Source: Riptortus pedestris (Eukaryota > Arthropoda > Insecta > Hemiptera > Alydidae). Taken from it: a DNA stretch of 64,000 bases. The stretch spans positions 179,109,501 through 179,173,500 of the forward strand of contig CM032228.1 of assembly GCA_019009955.1 (NCBI GenBank), given 5' to 3'. Below the pieces are notes generated by a model. That model did no database searches, was not told the origin of the DNA, and worked only from the letters and a program-made list of their open reading frames with translations. Below, piece by piece: positions 23,906 to 35,620 of this stretch (position 1 is the first letter of the stretch; every line of letters begins with the position of its first letter). A program made the translations under genes and the position numbers.

Positions 23906-24172
23906 TTAATGAGAAACTAACTTACTCTGCATTTAATAAATGAAGTATTATGAATGGAGCTGTTTTGACTTTCTTATCCTACCGTTGATGATGGACCTCC
24001 ACCAGCCAGCCCAAATCCCGAGTGATAAAGCTACAGCTGGTGTCAACTACTGGCACAACATGTCACAGCACTGAAGATGGGACAGTTCGCCCCGAAAGTA
24101 CTCTGCAATTAATAAATGAAGTATTAAGAGTGGAGGTGTTTTGACTTTATTATCCTTCCGTTAATGAGAAAC
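23906..24172 (+). mobile_element. Small Penelope-like insertion with repeated ends and hammerhead-like core
   Basis: A 243-bp insertion (23918-24160) is flanked by exact 12-bp direct repeats TTAATGAGAAAC (23906-23917 and 24161-24172). Inside, a 60-65 bp segment starting CTCTGCAATTAATAAATG occurs twice (23925 and 24101). Just before the second copy is CTGAAGA (24071-24077), 16 nt, then GAAA (24094-24097), the two conserved strands of a hammerhead ribozyme core (CUGANGA...GAAA). Repeated ends carrying hammerhead motifs are known from Penelope-like elements. No coding sequence remains. Confidence 0.5.
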
Positions 24173-25200
24173 GTTGAAAAATTATTTCACACCTCCGACA
24201 ACTCTCCCCCCCCCTAAAAAAATATAAAAGGAATAATTTATGAGGAATCATAGAATTTAAATAAACATTTCATACAACAAATGAAGGAAAATGAGCATTA
24301 GCTCCACTCCAGATAATATTTAGTGAGGTACATTAGAGAAGAAAGTGGTATTTTAAAGCAGCTGCTGGTATATTGTCAGTAAGAGAATGACCAAAGCAGT
24401 ACATTGCCGTTATTTAGATAACAGCTGAGAAGGAATCAATTTATGGCTGTGTATTGTGGTGTTAAGGCTCTTTAGGTTCAAATAATAGTGGTTTCCCTAA
24501 TGGAGCCATGGCTGGGCTATTGTTGAATACGCCCCCCCCTCTTTTTACTTGGCCAAAGTATTAAGAGCACTTAAAACATGAAGTTCATTGTGCTCTCAAT
24601 GACCTTTTAATGGAAAATAAGTCACAGGTCACAGAAGATATCCTCTTAGATGAAAAATATTGCTCATTTGCTTTGTTAAGTACAAATTCAGTGAGATATA
24701 CACAACCAGAAACTTATATTTCATTTTATAACATTACATATTAACAAATAAATTAAATACTAATAAGGAAGAAATGAATATGGCTTCAAAATGGTACAAA
24801 CACAAAATAACAAAATTAGATAGCGTTAATAGATTTTGAAAAAAACAATAATAATAACAGCAGGAAAACTGTTGGAAAGACAAGAAAATATTTTTCTAAT
24901 AACACTGATAAACAAGCCATAGTTATCTGGCATGATGTTAACTTTTTCAGTTTTTCATGCTGATTACAAATCTGAAAACTGTTTTGCTCTATCACGTCAG
25001 GGTTTTTTTTTATTTTATATAACTCTGAAAGGGCTTTCTTTAAATCGCTCTAGACCCTGTTCTTATTGTAATAGGAAGGTGAGAGCGGTGTCACTTTACT
25101 CTGTTAAACATGGTGTTTCATATGACATGTAACAAACATTAAGTTAAAATAACAGAATGTTTCCAAAACTCAAAATCAAAATTTTGATGTTGATTATTTT
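24173..25200. other. Unassigned AT-rich interval
   Basis: No recognised gene. Poly-C runs near 24205 and 24532; a 66-codon open frame at 24932-25132 lacks similarity and is probably spurious. Confidence 0.4.
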
Positions 25201-25218
25201 GAATATTGGGGCTCCAAA

Positions 25219-25758
25219 ATGCTGGGACTTATGAAGAACTTCGTAAAGGCACTAGACAACAACTCAGATGCTGTTTGGTACCTATCCAACAAGTTTCCAG
25301 AGTTGAGTTATGCGAAAGTGAAAGAAGGTGTGTTCATTGGTCCACAAATAACGAAGATCATTGCAGACAGTCACTTCGAAGACTTACTCACCAATACTGA
25401 AAAAGATGCATGGTTGGCATTCAAGTCTGTTGTAGCCAATTTACTTGGAAATTATAAAACTCCTGACTATGTAAATATTGTGCAGAAGTGCCTTAGTGCG
25501 TACAGGTTGATGGGTTGCAACATGCACCTCAAGATGAGTCTCCTCGACTTATATCTCGACTTGTTTCCCGAGAACCTAGGTTCTGTCAGTGATGACCATG
25601 GCGAACGTTTTCATCAGGACATCTCCGTGATGGAGCTACGCTATCAGGTTCGATGGAGAGGAGCAATGTTGGCTGACTACTCCTGCATGCTTCAGCCCCA
25701 AATCCCGAATGCTCAGCACAAACTGAAGTCTACAGCAAAGAAATTCAAACCAAACTAA
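25219..25758 (+). CDS. Dispersed arthropod protein family, C-terminal part (probably transposon-derived)
   Basis: An uninterrupted 179-codon frame ending TAA at 25756-25758, with ordinary coding composition in AT-rich surroundings. Landmarks: LGLMKNFVKAL (residues 2-12), KEGVFIGPQITKII (35-48), NLLGNYKTPDYVNIVQKCL (73-91), GCNMHLKMSLLDLYLDLF (98-115), then PENLGSVSDDHGERFHQDI and MLADYSCML. I recognise this set (LGLMKNFVKA, GPQI, GCNMSLK..FL.SHLDFFPENLG, SDEHGERFHQD, MLADYCW) from uncharacterised proteins present in many copies in insect and other arthropod genomes; I know of no experimental function. In those proteins this is the C-terminal portion, so the ATG used here may be internal and the 5' part lost: 'SKMLGLMKNF' continues the family's '..IKLGLMKNF'. 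No upstream coding is recognised. A cellular gene, a recent retrocopy or a transposon remnant are all possible. Confidence 0.6.
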   Translation: MLGLMKNFVKALDNNSDAVWYLSNKFPELSYAKVKEGVFIGPQITKIIADSHFEDLLTNTEKDAWLAFKSVVANLLGNYKTPDYVNIVQKCLSAYRLMGCNMHLKMSLLDLYLDLFPENLGSVSDDHGERFHQDISVMELRYQVRWRGAMLADYSCMLQPQIPNAQHKLKSTAKKFKPN

Positions 25759-25914
25759 CCTTAAATTAAGGAGCTTTATGTTATACCTATGTATTTTATA
25801 TGTGTATTATATCTTAAACTAGGTAATGCTATACGTTTTATGTTAATTAGTACCCTATTCAGCAATATGTGCTCTACTGTAACTTTTCTGCCAGTTGTTT
25901 GCTTTAATACAATG

Positions 25915-25915
<1 letters not shown>

Positions 25916-25955
<40 letters not shown>
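25916..25955. repeat. TA microsatellite
   Basis: (TA)n run of about 40 bp, 160 bp downstream of the 179-codon frame. Confidence 0.9.
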
Positions 25956-25958
<3 letters not shown>

Positions 25959-28900
25959 GGTTAATGTCCCATATCTCCAAAAGGGTGGGTGGTAGAGACA
26001 AACGTTTTGCATATCTTTAATCAGCATGTCTGAATTGTCTTAAAACAAGTGTTGGATACCAAAATATCCACCGAAAGTTTTTTCTGTCTATCAGATTAAT
26101 AGGGGGGAAATGAAAGCCAATCCCAGTTACGAGGGATGAAATGATACTTTCACTATTTTGTCCTAAACAATTTGTGATATTTCTTTTGAGTTTTATTTTG
26201 ATACAATTCTTTTTACGTTTTAATTTTATTTTAAACCTTAAACCAACCTTTTAAATAATCTTATATTCAAATGAAAATACCCATTTTCTGGAAACTGTTA
26301 TTTCAATTATTCAAAATTAGCAGGTGGATGGTCCCCAGGTAAGACATAGGCCACTACTTCCAGAATTAACGCCATGGTTACCAATAACTGTAGAATCTCC
26401 CACCATGAAGCATCTTATGCATTTTCTAAAAGGTTTTTAACATAATCCCAGATTATGATGTAGAGATAGCCTGAATATCCGGATCACGATGCTTCAATGA
26501 ATCATCACCACAAGGAGTTCTTGTCCAGCAACCTGATTGTACCCAATGCATTGACTCACCATACTAAGCAGTGATTAAGTGTCCTGTATGAAGGATTGGA
26601 TCAAAACCAGCAAGTCAACCTAAATTGAACCTGGAAGATCAGGTCAACTTGTCCTTCCGTGATAGTGGTGTTTGACTCATATTATTTCCTCCCTGTCCCT
26701 AGCTCATCCTTCATAGATTCTCTGTAGTCTTTCTAAGTCTTCTCACTTCCTATTCCCTAGTATGTTTGACCTGACGCAAGATCGCGATTTATCGTCCTAT
26801 GTACCACTGTCTCTTAGATAAAAGACATAGCTCATTGGTTGTCCAACATCTGTAGAAATGATCTAGAATGTAGAATAGTCGGACTGATAGAAAGATCAGA
26901 GCCTGAGCCGGTGTGCAGTCATACTTTTACAATGGCCATTTCTAAATACAATTCCCTCCATTCAATGAATTATTGATAACGTGACACCACTATTACAATT
27001 AGAAGAATCACCATTAAACTGTGACGAATGAAAACAAGTCATGGTCTTTGGGCAGTTTATCGAAATATTATTATAGACATCCCATGTGTAGGAACAGTAT
27101 TTGACAAAAGCAGAACATGACTAAACAAGAATACTGAGTTACAGCAAAATGTATAGAACATTAATTCCACCAAGTAAATTGATAAATTAGACTAATTATA
27201 AGATATTTTTCATTGCTATGTGCAATAGCGGATATTGAAAAGCTTTAACCTGGTGTTCACTAATACTTGATATATGTATCTGCTTATTTTTTATTTTTTT
27301 TTTTTAGGACTTTTACATAAATAGATAAGACATGGAAAGTAAACTGAAAGACGTTAGTCACAATTAATAAATAGGTAAATTCATAATCCAAGCACCTAAT
27401 CTAAATTTATCGGAAACAGTGCCAATTTTTGTTAACTCAGAGGAGTCTTAAGAACATCTCGTAATTATTATTTTGCAAAATCGTTCTGGATCCTCCCTTC
27501 CGGTTGTAACGGAGGTAACCACTCTTTGTTGATCGACTGCGGATAAAGTATTGCAGATAAAACAAGGGTTGTTAGGGGCCACCCTTAAAGGGCTATTATT
27601 TCAAAAGAGGAACCACCACCACTAACCATTCTTGGATTTATATAAGGTGTAGCTGTTAATTGGCTCGTGGCTGGGGGAGAGGTTTCGTGGGAAACTCCTC
27701 ACCTTGCGCCCACCTTACATCTTAAGCCCTCGAGTAATGGGCTTGGTAATTTTTCTAACCCTTCTGGCACGCCTGCTAACACGTTTTATTTATAAGCAAT
27801 GAATTTTGGAAAAAGCTTGAATAATTACTTCAATGTACCTATTCGCAGCCAAAGTATAATGAAGCTTATATATATAAAGAAAGAGAGAGGAGGGAGGTCA
27901 GAAAGTGTCTATAAACTAGGAAGAGCGGTGTTTTGATATGCCGATTTCAGTGGATCAAAATATCAAATACCAAACACTATATAAATTTAGAAAAATAAAA
28001 TGGCGAGACGTCCTGTTGGTGTAGTCTATAAAGTCTGTGTAAGGGATGGAGTGACTGCATGCAGTCAAGTATATGGCCTCGGCTGTCAAGGAGTCACGCT
28101 GGAGCAGTTATGATGGAGAGCTGAGTCAGAGATGACTGGGCCAGACGTCATGAACCACATATTGGGCTTACTTCTTACCTTCGCCCTTCGGCTGCTTCCG
28201 CCTCCACCACGCTGCAATCGCAACGTGGGGATTGACCAACTGAGAATTTATTCAATTAAAACTTATTCAGTTTATTAGTATCCTAATTTCATATATAGTA
28301 CCTGACATCAGATCTCCATCCGCCCGAAATCCTAATCAACCTGTAAAAAATATATTTCAAATTAAAATTGTTCATTTAATGTTCAGTTTCATTCATGAAA
28401 GTAGATGGCGGTGGTTGATATCGGTGTTTTGAGCGCTACCCACAGAAATTCTACTGAACATGCTATCGTCCACATTGATTTTTTTTTACTGGTTCTGAAG
28501 TAATCTAATCTGGACCTCAAGTTATACTCCTAAGGGTTAATGTTATAGAAGCTTGTACCATCGTTTAAAAATAAATAAATAATATTTAATTTCGTTTAAT
28601 AAATTTTGTAGTATACACTTAATGTACTTGTATTTTACATTTATTATTTATAGGGATCTCTACAATGTTTTCTTCTGATGTGCAGCGCTTTTCTAGTTTT
28701 CTACTCGTCCATAGAAAATCTATTTTCGCCAACTCTTGGAGGTTTCCTTTTTGAGGTTGGTCATCGCCACAAAGTATAATCTGTCCAGAGACTAAATATG
28801 GGCCTTTTTCCTTTTCTTTTTTTCCCTACTCCAGAACCAAAGAGAAAGCCCATAAGAAAAATCATGCAGGTGAGGAAAGGCATGCGAAGAAAACTAAATT

Positions 28901-29013
28901 AAAAAAAAAAGAAGCAAAAATGGAAAATAATAAAAAAGTACCTTAGTATCTTATGCAAATGCACGGGATATACACACACATATTGGGCTGTGATTTCAAA
29001 TAGGATAAGGAAT

Positions 29014-29015
<2 letters not shown>
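25956..29015. other. Unassigned interval
   Basis: Three kilobases with no recognised gene or repeat. Composition is less AT-extreme around 26330-26700, 27480-27780 and 28005-28250, but no frame longer than about 60 codons stands out. Minor simple sequence: GA-rich at 27881-27897, A-rich at 28898-28930. Confidence 0.35.

Positions 29016-29096
<81 letters not shown>
29016..29096. repeat. Uninterrupted poly-T tract, 81 bases
   Basis: Eighty-one consecutive T with no interruption, by far the longest homopolymer in the window. It could be the A tail of a minus-strand retroposon extending to the right, or an assembly or sequencing artefact. Its exact length should not be trusted. Confidence 0.95.
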
Positions 29097-29101
<5 letters not shown>

Positions 29102-29320
29102 TTACTTATTAACATTTTAAGTCTTTTTTATAGACAGGGTGCCAAGGCCTGGTTGTCTCAGGAAATGTGTTAAGTGACAGTTCTGTGCAGAGTGACAGTT
29201 ATTACCGATAAATACAGCTGGAGAGTAGGCTTAAAGGAGAGTGTTATTGTTGATGTGTCAGTGTAGCGTGTTATATTTTGTAGAAGAATGTGTACGTGTG
29301 TCACCCCTTCTGTATTTAAT

Positions 29321-29748
29321 CTACTTATGCAATGCGGTTTTATGTTCTTCTTCGTGGACGCCAATTTTGCCAGATATCCCAGTGGCATAGGGCAAAAAGG
29401 CGACTGCACCGCCGCACCTCTGCTGCTTTCTTGCGGCTGTTGGATGGAGCTGGTCACAGCACTCTCCCAAGTGCTCGGTCTGTTTGTAGCCGTTATCTCT
29501 TAACTCTTTCTTCAGGTGTTTCACATCTCTTTTCAAGATAATCCTTGCCGCTTCACATTATTGACAAAAGATTTTTGGGAGTTGATCAGAGTTCGCCTGT
29601 AGGTATCTTCCCATTGCAATGGGCTATATTGTCGCTCATGGAAGAGATGAGTTGAGATTGTGATGAGGAAGAACTGTACCAAGGCCATCTCCAAATAGAG
29701 TGCAGGAGTTCCATGTAGCGGAACCATAGTTTCAGTTTCAAATGACAT
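29321..29748 (-). pseudogene. Possible retroelement C-terminal linker remnant
   Basis: On the minus strand, 'KHLKKELRDNGYK' followed about 30 residues later by 'AFLPYATGISGKIG' (29321-29536) resembles the segment between reverse transcriptase and GIY-YIG nuclease in Penelope-like and some LINE elements ('..LK..LR.NGY.........LPY..G.S.KIG'). The frame then shifts; a possible continuation reads HNIKTALHK. The preceding frame (29533-29748) is open but not recognised. The 81-T tract at 29016-29096 could be its A tail. Degenerate, and the similarity is short. Confidence 0.35.
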
Positions 29749-30464
29749 GTTTATATTTTATTTTCTTCAAATTCCTACTTGTAAGTCTGCATGCCCTCAG
29801 CCACTCGGGTGCTTCTTCGTGCGAAACACTCCCTCGTATTGGAAATACCAAGAGTGAAAATCAGTAGATCAACATTCGGCCATTTGTTTGCCTTTTCCAG
29901 GTCTATGGGTTGTGCATTTATCCTCACACCCTTTAAAATATCAACTATGTGAGCCAATTTCTTGACATATGAGAAACTCTTGTTTACTGCCAAAGCGAAT
30001 GTTCCGACACCCACCTTTGCTTGTTCTTTTTAAACAATAGGGCGGAGGAGAGCATTCTTTCTATGGATTTTTAGCAGTCCGTATAATCGAGAAACACTCG
30101 ATATCCTACGCTTTGTTTCTTATTCAAGCTAATAGCCTTTAAAGTCTGTGTTTTTAATCTCGATTGAAGGTGTCGGGTCCTTAACCACTTTCTCATAAGT
30201 GTCTGGATCAAGCAATCCTTCTATTTTCACCTGTGTTGGTATGTGTTTATATATCCATGTATGTGTATATGAAAAAATAGAATAATAATGAGAGCATGCA
30301 TTTAGTTATACTACACCTCACTCTGTAGTCCAACGACATTATTGTTAGTGCAGTAAGTTGCAGGCATGCTCATCAGTAAACATAACTTAACAAAAAAAAA
30401 AAAACATACCTAAGTAAAAGTAAATTAAAAACAGCGTGCACATTAATATTCTTTTAAAAATTCC
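29749..30464. other. Unassigned interval
   Basis: A 79-codon minus-strand frame (29775-30014) continues on the same side as the retroelement-like segment, but I do not recognise it. The rest is AT-rich with poly-A near 30390-30403. Confidence 0.35.
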
Positions 30465-30625
30465 CCGATTCCCGCCTGGGCAATAGGAATTTATCTTGTG
30501 ACGAACTCATTAAAACTAATCCTTCGTTCCACCCTGGCTAGAAAAGGGTGGTAATCTATGAATAACCCTTTCCAGTTAGCCATAGTAGCAAAAAGTGGAC
30601 GTTAATAAATAATAATAACAATAAT
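30465..30625 (+). mobile_element. tRNA-derived SINE, head-truncated
   Basis: Begins at the B-box-adjacent block ('cgattcccgcctgggcaata') and runs through 'ccaccctggctagaaaaggg' to 'aaaaagtggacgttaataaa' with an AATAAT tail. The A-box half is missing, consistent with 5' truncation during retroposition. Confidence 0.8.
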
Positions 30626-32313
30626 TTTTAAAAATACAAAAACAAAAATATGGTAAGACTTTTAGAAATAGTTTTAACCCTAGAGTTTAGCCTTGTCATA
30701 TTTACCTACAATAAATCAATTCAGTGCTTAGGAAATATAAATAAATAGTGTAGTAATTGTTCACCAACTTTTTAGAATAAGTTACTGGTATCATTACTAA
30801 AAGGATAAAATAATTGAATAAAAAAGTAGAAACCATGCCTTAGATATTTCAGTCGGATACAATCAAAATGATTGACGCCTTAACAATAATAATAAAAAAA
30901 AATATAATAATAATTATAAAGGAAAAAAAAAAACGAAGTAAGTGGAACGTACTTAGAACGTAAAGGGATTTAGGGTAATGTGACCTTACTGTTGACTGCC
31001 CTAAAATACAAATACACAAACAACCACTTCTCCGAACTCTTCTTCTCTCAGTGTTCATTATAAATATGCTATTATTCCTTTCGCCCCTTTAATGTAGGGT
31101 TGTAATAGTGAGCCACTACTGTTTTAGGGATCCAGCTTTGAGAAATGAAGTTTGAATTGTATAATTTAATAAAGCGGGCGAGGGTGAAATATTACGTATA
31201 ATGGCATCCGGGGATAGATCTGTCTGGCTAAATTATTATGTGAGGTACGACTTGTCGATTTTTTGTGATATGCACTATCTTAGAAAAGCTTGCTGTGATT
31301 TAGTCAGAAGTCGTCTTACCGTGGGTGACCAGATGGATGAAATTCTACTACAAGGGACTCAGTGAAAGTTGAGTCACTGGCCTTTGGAAATGAGCACTAT
31401 GGGTTATTTCGGAGTCTGAATCAATGCTTGCAAACCTGATAAGACAGGTTTTTAATTAGCTATTTATAAGATACTAGTGGACAAGCAACCATCGGTTAGT
31501 ATACGCTAAAGGGAAAGCTCAAGCATGATCGTTCTAAGGAAGAAGATGTCAGTGAATAAGGAAAGTAGTTGGATATTTTAAATAAGCCCTTCATAAGATT
31601 TGCCCGGAGTTCCAAATGAGAGTAGTTAGCCTCTCTAATAAGCATGTGGTTGTTTTGAGAAACCGGTGAAAAACAGCCAAACATGTCCCCAGGCTACACT
31701 CAAAAGGGCAATTTTTTTTAGCCTTGAAATAGTTTCATGTCACAGGACACATTACGAGATCTTCCAGTTCATAAATTTATTTGCAAATATTGTCGGTAAC
31801 ACCAATCTTGTGCTACTTTAAATCACAATCTATAGAATTGCATGCGTTTCTTCGCATAAGTCTGGGTGGGATTACATCGAATAGTATAATAAATAAAATA
31901 ACTGGAGGGAAATCATTTATTTACCCTAAAGACATTTTTTTAACATATCTTAAAATATCTTACTTTTAAATTTCTTACTTTTCCGAGATGGTATTCACTC
32001 CATTAAATATAGTAGACATGTACCAGATCTACACAGCTTAATAGCAGACGAATACAAAAAATATGAAATTCTTAGACTTCTCAAGTGGTTACCTTGTCGT
32101 ATTCCCTGTCTTATTGCTGTGACATTGCACATCAATGACCGTTATATCTCAATTATCACTTTATGATCAGTGAAACCAGGAAAATGGGTAGTGGGCCAAA
32201 CTTGAAGAGCACTCCATAACTTCACAATTACATAAAATGTATTGTTTAATATATATCCTGAAACCCTAGTCAGGGGCGTAACGCATTCGCTCACTACTCC
32301 ACTGTCCCCTAAC
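30626..32313. other. Unassigned AT-rich interval
   Basis: No recognised gene or repeat; A-rich simple sequence at about 30880-30935. Open frames of 62-69 codons lack similarity. Confidence 0.4.
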
Positions 32314-32317
32314 ACAT

Positions 32318-32912
32318 TGTTACGATTTATTACGAAGCCAGTAATAAACGTTGTTAATAAGAGTTCTTTTGGATTGCAAAATTAAACACACACAAGTTTC
32401 ACAGTTTTTCACTGCACGATTTATTTCACAATGCACAATACACTTGGTAATTATTCTTAATTACTACTCACATTATACACTGATAGCGTCACTGTTCTTC
32501 AGATTACACAGTCCAATAATTCACTCACGGTCACAGAAGTACATAGAAAGACGGCACTGCACTGTCCTTTACTTCGCAGCACTGCACTGTCTTAAACACG
32601 GCATTAAACTGTTTCCTACAGTCACGGCACAACACTGTTCTTCTTATAAAAACACTTTACCGCACTGCACTAAGTCGCACTGTAGCACCGAACGCACATA
32701 TGAGCACTTGAGAAGAAAACTGACTTGCTTGTGGCTGGCTGGTTCTTTAAATAGGTACATCAAAGGGGAATTGGCTGGGCCCTTCGACGTCTGGACTGGA
32801 CGGGTCAAGTAGGAGCTCGACCCTCTGTCGGCTTCTTTGATCTACCTCGCACTTCCCAAATACGCGACTCTCTCTCTCTGAGGGATTATTCATGTATTTA
32901 ATTTTCGCAACA
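32318..32912 (+). mobile_element. Solo LTR, copy 1 (TG...CA)
   Basis: A 595-bp segment beginning TGTTACG and ending CGCAACA, homologous over its length to 43298-43864. Ends are TG...CA, with flanking 4-bp ACAT/ATAT (one mismatch). Shared landmarks: 'agttcttttggattgcaaaa', 'ttaaacacacacaag' and 'cactgatagc'. The 153-codon frame inside (32351-32812) parallels one in the other copy but has no protein similarity; it is LTR sequence, not a gene. Inferred to be a solo LTR left by recombination. Confidence 0.72.
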
Positions 32913-33969
32913 ATATGAATGAACTAGTTGTGACCTATACTTGAATATATGAATAACCTTTAACTAAAATTAGCCATTATGGTATCTTCGGCGCTTAGTT
33001 TCAAATCAAGACTTTAAAACATGGATTTTTAAAGGAGTAATACAACTGTTTATAGGTAGGTCCGACTCAACTTTAGATAGAATTGGTAAAGCTCACAGTG
33101 TTTGTTTTATTTTTAAAGATCCCTTAGGCCGTTTTTAGGTCATAAGATCTGTATAGTTCCACTACAGGTTGTTTTCTTGTCTTTTTATTATTATGAAATA
33201 AGTAGATAATAAAATAACCTATTCTGGGATCGGACATATATGTTGAAAAAATAATTATGAGATATTATGAAACCACAAACCTGTAGACAGGTAGCAAATA
33301 TTTTCAAAATCTGGAGATTCAATACTACATAATAAGTCGCAGATTTATTTTGCTGTTTTTTATCTTTAAGAGGATCATAAAAAACAAATTTGGGGTGTCG
33401 TTGTGTGCCAGAGTCGGCTCAAAACGAATAAGGGGGAATGCAGGAGCATTTTAAATTCTTCAGTTCCTAAATATAATAAAATCAGCTAATGGGCTCTTGT
33501 CCAATGGAGATATTTATTTAACGAGAGGATGCAGTTTTGTTGGAAGGGCGAGAAATGCCATTTTGGTGACCAGTCTAAAAATGCACCAATCAATTTATGT
33601 TCGTTTTCTTATTTACTATAGACAATTTACAATTGGCAGAAACTACGTATTTGCAAAGAATGCATAGTTACGAAAGTCCGGTCATACAACAATTAAATGA
33701 TTAGTATTGAATTAGTGTTAGTAAATATTGGGTATGGTCAGCTAAAAAAATGTGTTTGTTGCAAGCACAGCACCAGTAAGCAAGCTGTCTTCTCTACCAT
33801 ATATGTTTACGAGTACGTCATTAAGTGACTTGTTTAAAAACTCCCCAGGAAAATATTTCCCTCTTTTACTCCCCGGAAATAACAAACAAAGGGTCAAACC
33901 GCAGTTTTTGTCAGATTTCTCATAATGGAAATCAACTGTTCCGGCTGTAATCAAGAAGCGTGTTTCTAA
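32913..33969. other. Unassigned AT-rich interval
   Basis: No recognised gene or repeat family. Confidence 0.4.
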
Positions 33970-34054
33970 AAATGTCTTTAAATGTCCATCGATCCAACCA
34001 AGAAGATTTTACTCATCCTCGTCATAGCCGACGAAAATGGGCCCCATTCAAAAT

Positions 34055-34090
<36 letters not shown>
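33970..34090 (+). repeat. Repeat A (HINE-like) fragment with TA microsatellite
   Basis: 'aaatgtccatcgatccaacc', then 'gacgaaaatgggccccattc' and a TA run (34069-34090): the 5' third of repeat A, plus orientation, diverged and without either end. Confidence 0.6.
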
Positions 34091-34094
<4 letters not shown>

Positions 34095-35397
34095 AAGTAA
34101 CAAGAAATATAATACACGTCTTTCCGTCGTCTGTGTTCATTATAATCTTAATTGATTTTAATAGCTTCAAATAATGCACTTTTTTATGAATTAAGAAACT
34201 AAAAATAAAGGCATTTCGAAAATACATGTTGTATATTACAGAGATATATTCGTAGGTGGGAGACATTTAGAAATTCAGTAGAGTGAAATGAGAGAGGGCA
34301 TGAGGCGTTTACCGTCTAATATATTTGTTTAGTGGCGGGACCCTAACAGCTAACTAGAAACTGAATTATCGATCTAATGGGTTTGGTTTGTGGGAGCCCG
34401 CTCTCTTCTTCTAATACATGTAGAGTGCTTTGGAAGGGCAGAAGTTTTGGGAATCGGGAAGTTTGGATTTATTTTAGAAGGGAAGAAGGGAGAAAGCGGT
34501 GGCATTAGACTTTTACCCCCAAACAGAAAACGGCACAAAAATCTCCAACTTAACCAACCGTGATATATTGAGTTGGAATGGGGCTAATGTAAAAGATAGA
34601 AACTATTAGTGTTTGTGTGTCTGTGTGCTGTGCCGTCAAAAGGAGGTCTGAAGGTTTCGGGATGAAGGGGTGGAAGACAGGCAGTTTTAGGACAGAAAGT
34701 AGGGGAGGGGGCGGAGGATGGGGAAAACTTGTAGAAAAGAACAGTTTTCCGAAAACTTACAAACGATTCAATACTCACTAAATCTCTGATGGTGGCGCCG
34801 ACTTGGTTCGTTACACAGTCTCTCGGAGAACAGAAACTTGTGCCTCAAGAGTCTGCGCTCTTTAATTATGATTTACACTCGGGGAGGAGGTGGCTTTCAC
34901 AGAGAGAGGTGAAACATGGCCTACCATCTTTTCTTCAACCCCCTCTCGTCGCCTTCTTCAAACTTCCTTTACTAATCCAATTAGTAATAATTTATCATTT
35001 GTCAGCAATATTAATATTTTATGGCCCACCCCTTTTAGTCTTTCTACTCTAAATCTAATTCATTTGGCCAAGTTCAGTTAGTAACTGTACTTTTTACTTA
35101 GAATCTGTAGTATTTATTTGAAAATTCAGAAAATAAACAGTTAGATGCTTTCATGGAATAAAATAGTTTATATAGCCATTGTTGTAGACCGTTTCTACTT
35201 AATGTTCCGTGCAGAATATTTATGAAGTTGAGACTGAAAACTGGAGACAAAATATCCATAGGTTACCTACATACAGTCATTAACAGAACTCAACAGACGG
35301 ATGTATGTTTGTGTGTATTTTTAAAAAAATATGTTCTTTTACTACTTAAAAAACTTGTGTTTAGCATTGGTTTTTTGGGTAAAAAGGTTACAATTTT
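34091..35397. other. Unassigned interval
   Basis: 34300-34960 is less AT-rich, with purine-rich stretches on the plus strand, and holds open frames of 64-87 codons on both strands, none recognisable. An unrecognised exon or UTR here cannot be excluded. Confidence 0.35.
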
Positions 35398-35620
35398 GGG
35401 GCTCAGGTTAGCCAAGTGAGTTAATGCGTCGACTTTAATCTCACATGGTAAACCTAGAGTGTCGAGTTCGATTCCCACCCTGGGCTATAGGAGTTTATTT
35501 AGTGACGAAATTCACTAAATAAACGCCTTAGTCCCACCCTGCCTAGAAAAGGGTGGTAACCTGTAGATAATCCGTCCCAATTAGCCTTAGTTGCAAAAAG
35601 TGGACGTTAATAAACAAATA
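35398..35620 (+). mobile_element. tRNA-derived SINE, near full length
   Basis: Head 'ggggctcaggttagccaagt', B-box 'cgagttcgattccca', body 'ccaccctgcctagaaaaggg', end 'aaaaagtggacgttaataaa' plus an A-rich tail. Plus orientation. Confidence 0.85.

Noticed and set aside
32351..32812. 153-codon frame with a partner at 43330-43590
   Set aside because: The shared peptide similarity reflects DNA homology between two solo LTRs; no known protein similarity, and the frame is not conserved in full.
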